From positions 5,084,001 through 5,148,000 of the forward strand of contig NZ_CP010976.1 of assembly GCF_000949425.1 (NCBI RefSeq): 64,000 nucleotides of DNA, in the 5' to 3' direction. Source of the DNA: Paenibacillus sp. IHBB 10380. GTDB lineage: Bacteria; Bacillota; Bacilli; Paenibacillales; Paenibacillaceae. Positions 63,435-64,000 of the stretch are shown here, piece after piece. The notes beneath the pieces are model-generated. The model saw only the letters and a list, made by a program, of their open reading frames with translations, did no database searches and had not been told where the DNA came from. Within the stretch, counting starts at the first letter, position 1. Each line of letters opens with the position of its first letter. Made by a program: the position numbers and the translations under genes.

Positions 63435-64000
63435 CTAAGATTCTTTTTGTTTTTTGTCTTTACTGCCTATGTTTATGCCGAGTTGGCCATCATGATTGCC
63501 AATATTTCCTCCGACTTTAAAGCTTATTGCATGACTGCCACCGAACTGAGCCTTGGCATGCGCACCAAGACCATGGTCCCCACCGATTTGAGCTCCAGTA
63601 GTAACCGCCGTACCCTGGCCGCCACCCATTTGGGCTTTTGCATGAACGCCAAGGCCGTGATCTCCGCCGATCTGAGCTTTGGTCTTTAAGGCTGCTCCTT
63701 GATCGCCGCCCAAGTGAGCAGTGGCATGAACGCCAAGTCCATGGTCTCCACCCAGGTTAGCTCCTGTACTCAATTCTGCACCCTGGCCGCCAACCTGGCC
63801 ATTTATATGAGCCCCAATGCCGTGATTCCCTCCGAGTTGGGCTTCCGTGTTAAGCGCAATTCCTTGGCTGAGACTCAGGTGGCCGTTGGCGTGAGCATCG
63901 ATACCGTACTTACCCCCAAGCTGACCACCGGTGTCAAAGTTTAAACCCTTACTAGCATTTAGTCCTGCCTTTCCGTGAACGCCAAGGCCATATTTTTCTT
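63435..64000 (-). CDS. Glycine-rich 14-residue tandem-repeat protein, 5' end outside the window
   Basis: The frame is open to the window edge; at least 188 C-terminal residues are visible. The protein is built of about ten 14-residue repeats. They alternate between IGGDHGLGVHAKAQ-like and MGGGQGTAVTTGAQ-like units, so the super-repeat is 28 residues. It ends in NIGNHDGQLGINIGSKDKKQ and ES. There are no Cys and few aromatic residues. The regular alternation of His-rich and Thr-rich strands suggests a beta-solenoid or a spore/cell-surface structural protein. No family recognised. Confidence 0.75.
   Translation of the reverse strand, partial: EKYGLGVHGKAGLNASKGLNFDTGGQLGGKYGIDAHANGHLSLSQGIALNTEAQLGGNHGIGAHINGQVGGQGAELSTGANLGGDHGLGVHATAHLGGDQGAALKTKAQIGGDHGLGVHAKAQMGGGQGTAVTTGAQIGGDHGLGAHAKAQFGGSHAISFKVGGNIGNHDGQLGINIGSKDKKQKES

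Noticed and set aside
63426..63944. Plus-strand open frames opposite the repeat protein
   Set aside because: Mirror frames created by the regular repeats; no start signals, and the minus-strand product has the clean 14-residue periodicity.
1..64000. CRISPR arrays, tRNA or rRNA genes, prophage genes
   Set aside because: I looked for direct repeats with spacers, tRNA-like ends and phage structural genes and saw none.

Overview
The window looks like a chromosomal segment of a Paenibacillus-type bacterium (Bacillota, Bacillales). The main reasons are strong AGGAGG-type ribosome binding sites with frequent GTG and TTG starts, a YesM/YesN-type two-component system next to a sugar ABC transporter, a T-box leader, RNase J, YoaS/YozG-like and DgaE/DgaF-like genes, and secreted chitin- and mucin-directed enzymes. 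This assignment is inferred from gene content; no rRNA, tRNA or CRISPR array was seen.

Layout. 1-8 kb: the 3' part of a domain-swapped GH3 glycosidase, an oleate hydratase operon with a TetR regulator, a NlpC/P60 lipoprotein, and a ROK regulator plus MFS transporter behind a perfect 48-bp palindrome. 8-18 kb: an accessory and decaying stretch with a possible membrane micropeptide, a DUF2975/YozG-like pair, a 5'-truncated beta-lactamase-like gene, a frameshifted M60 (enhancin-like) peptidase with a chitin-binding domain, a HAD/YczE/LacI/NagA-like amino-sugar locus, and a rearranged partial copy of the GH3 gene from the left edge. 18-32 kb: a Fic protein, a sugar isomerase, an Eis-like acetyltransferase, a transglutaminase-like lipoprotein, a deacetylase-GNAT fusion, an OmpR-type two-component system facing a secreted protein, a macrolide-type glycosyltransferase, and a divergent LysR/oxidoreductase pair.

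32.7-39.4 kb is one sugar-uptake locus: sensor kinase, AraC-type response regulator, solute-binding lipoprotein and two permeases. A likely cre site and a direct repeat that fits an AraC-type activator site lie at its promoters. 39.6-47.6 kb is the most interesting region. It holds an ABC-2 exporter (ATPase and two permeases), an ATP-grasp ligase, a GT-B-like glycosyltransferase, a stand-alone acyl carrier protein, a radical SAM/SPASM enzyme and a convergent BtrH-like cysteine acyltransferase. No NRPS, PKS or obvious precursor peptide is present. I read it as a compact pathway that loads an amino acid onto a carrier protein, modifies it, transfers it and exports the product.

47.7-56.5 kb contains a HAD phosphatase, a decayed LacI fragment, a GH18 chitinase, an iron-regulated heme monooxygenase-like gene, MsrA, a methyltransferase under a T-box (apparent leucine specifier), an XRE-cupin regulator divergent from DoxX and a hydrolase, and MepB behind a frameshifted small membrane gene. 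56.8-61.5 kb is a DgaE/DgaF-type amino-sugar-acid catabolic operon with its own GntR regulator and no PTS genes. The right edge holds RNase J and the 3' part of a gene for a protein made of 14-residue glycine-rich repeats that runs off the window.
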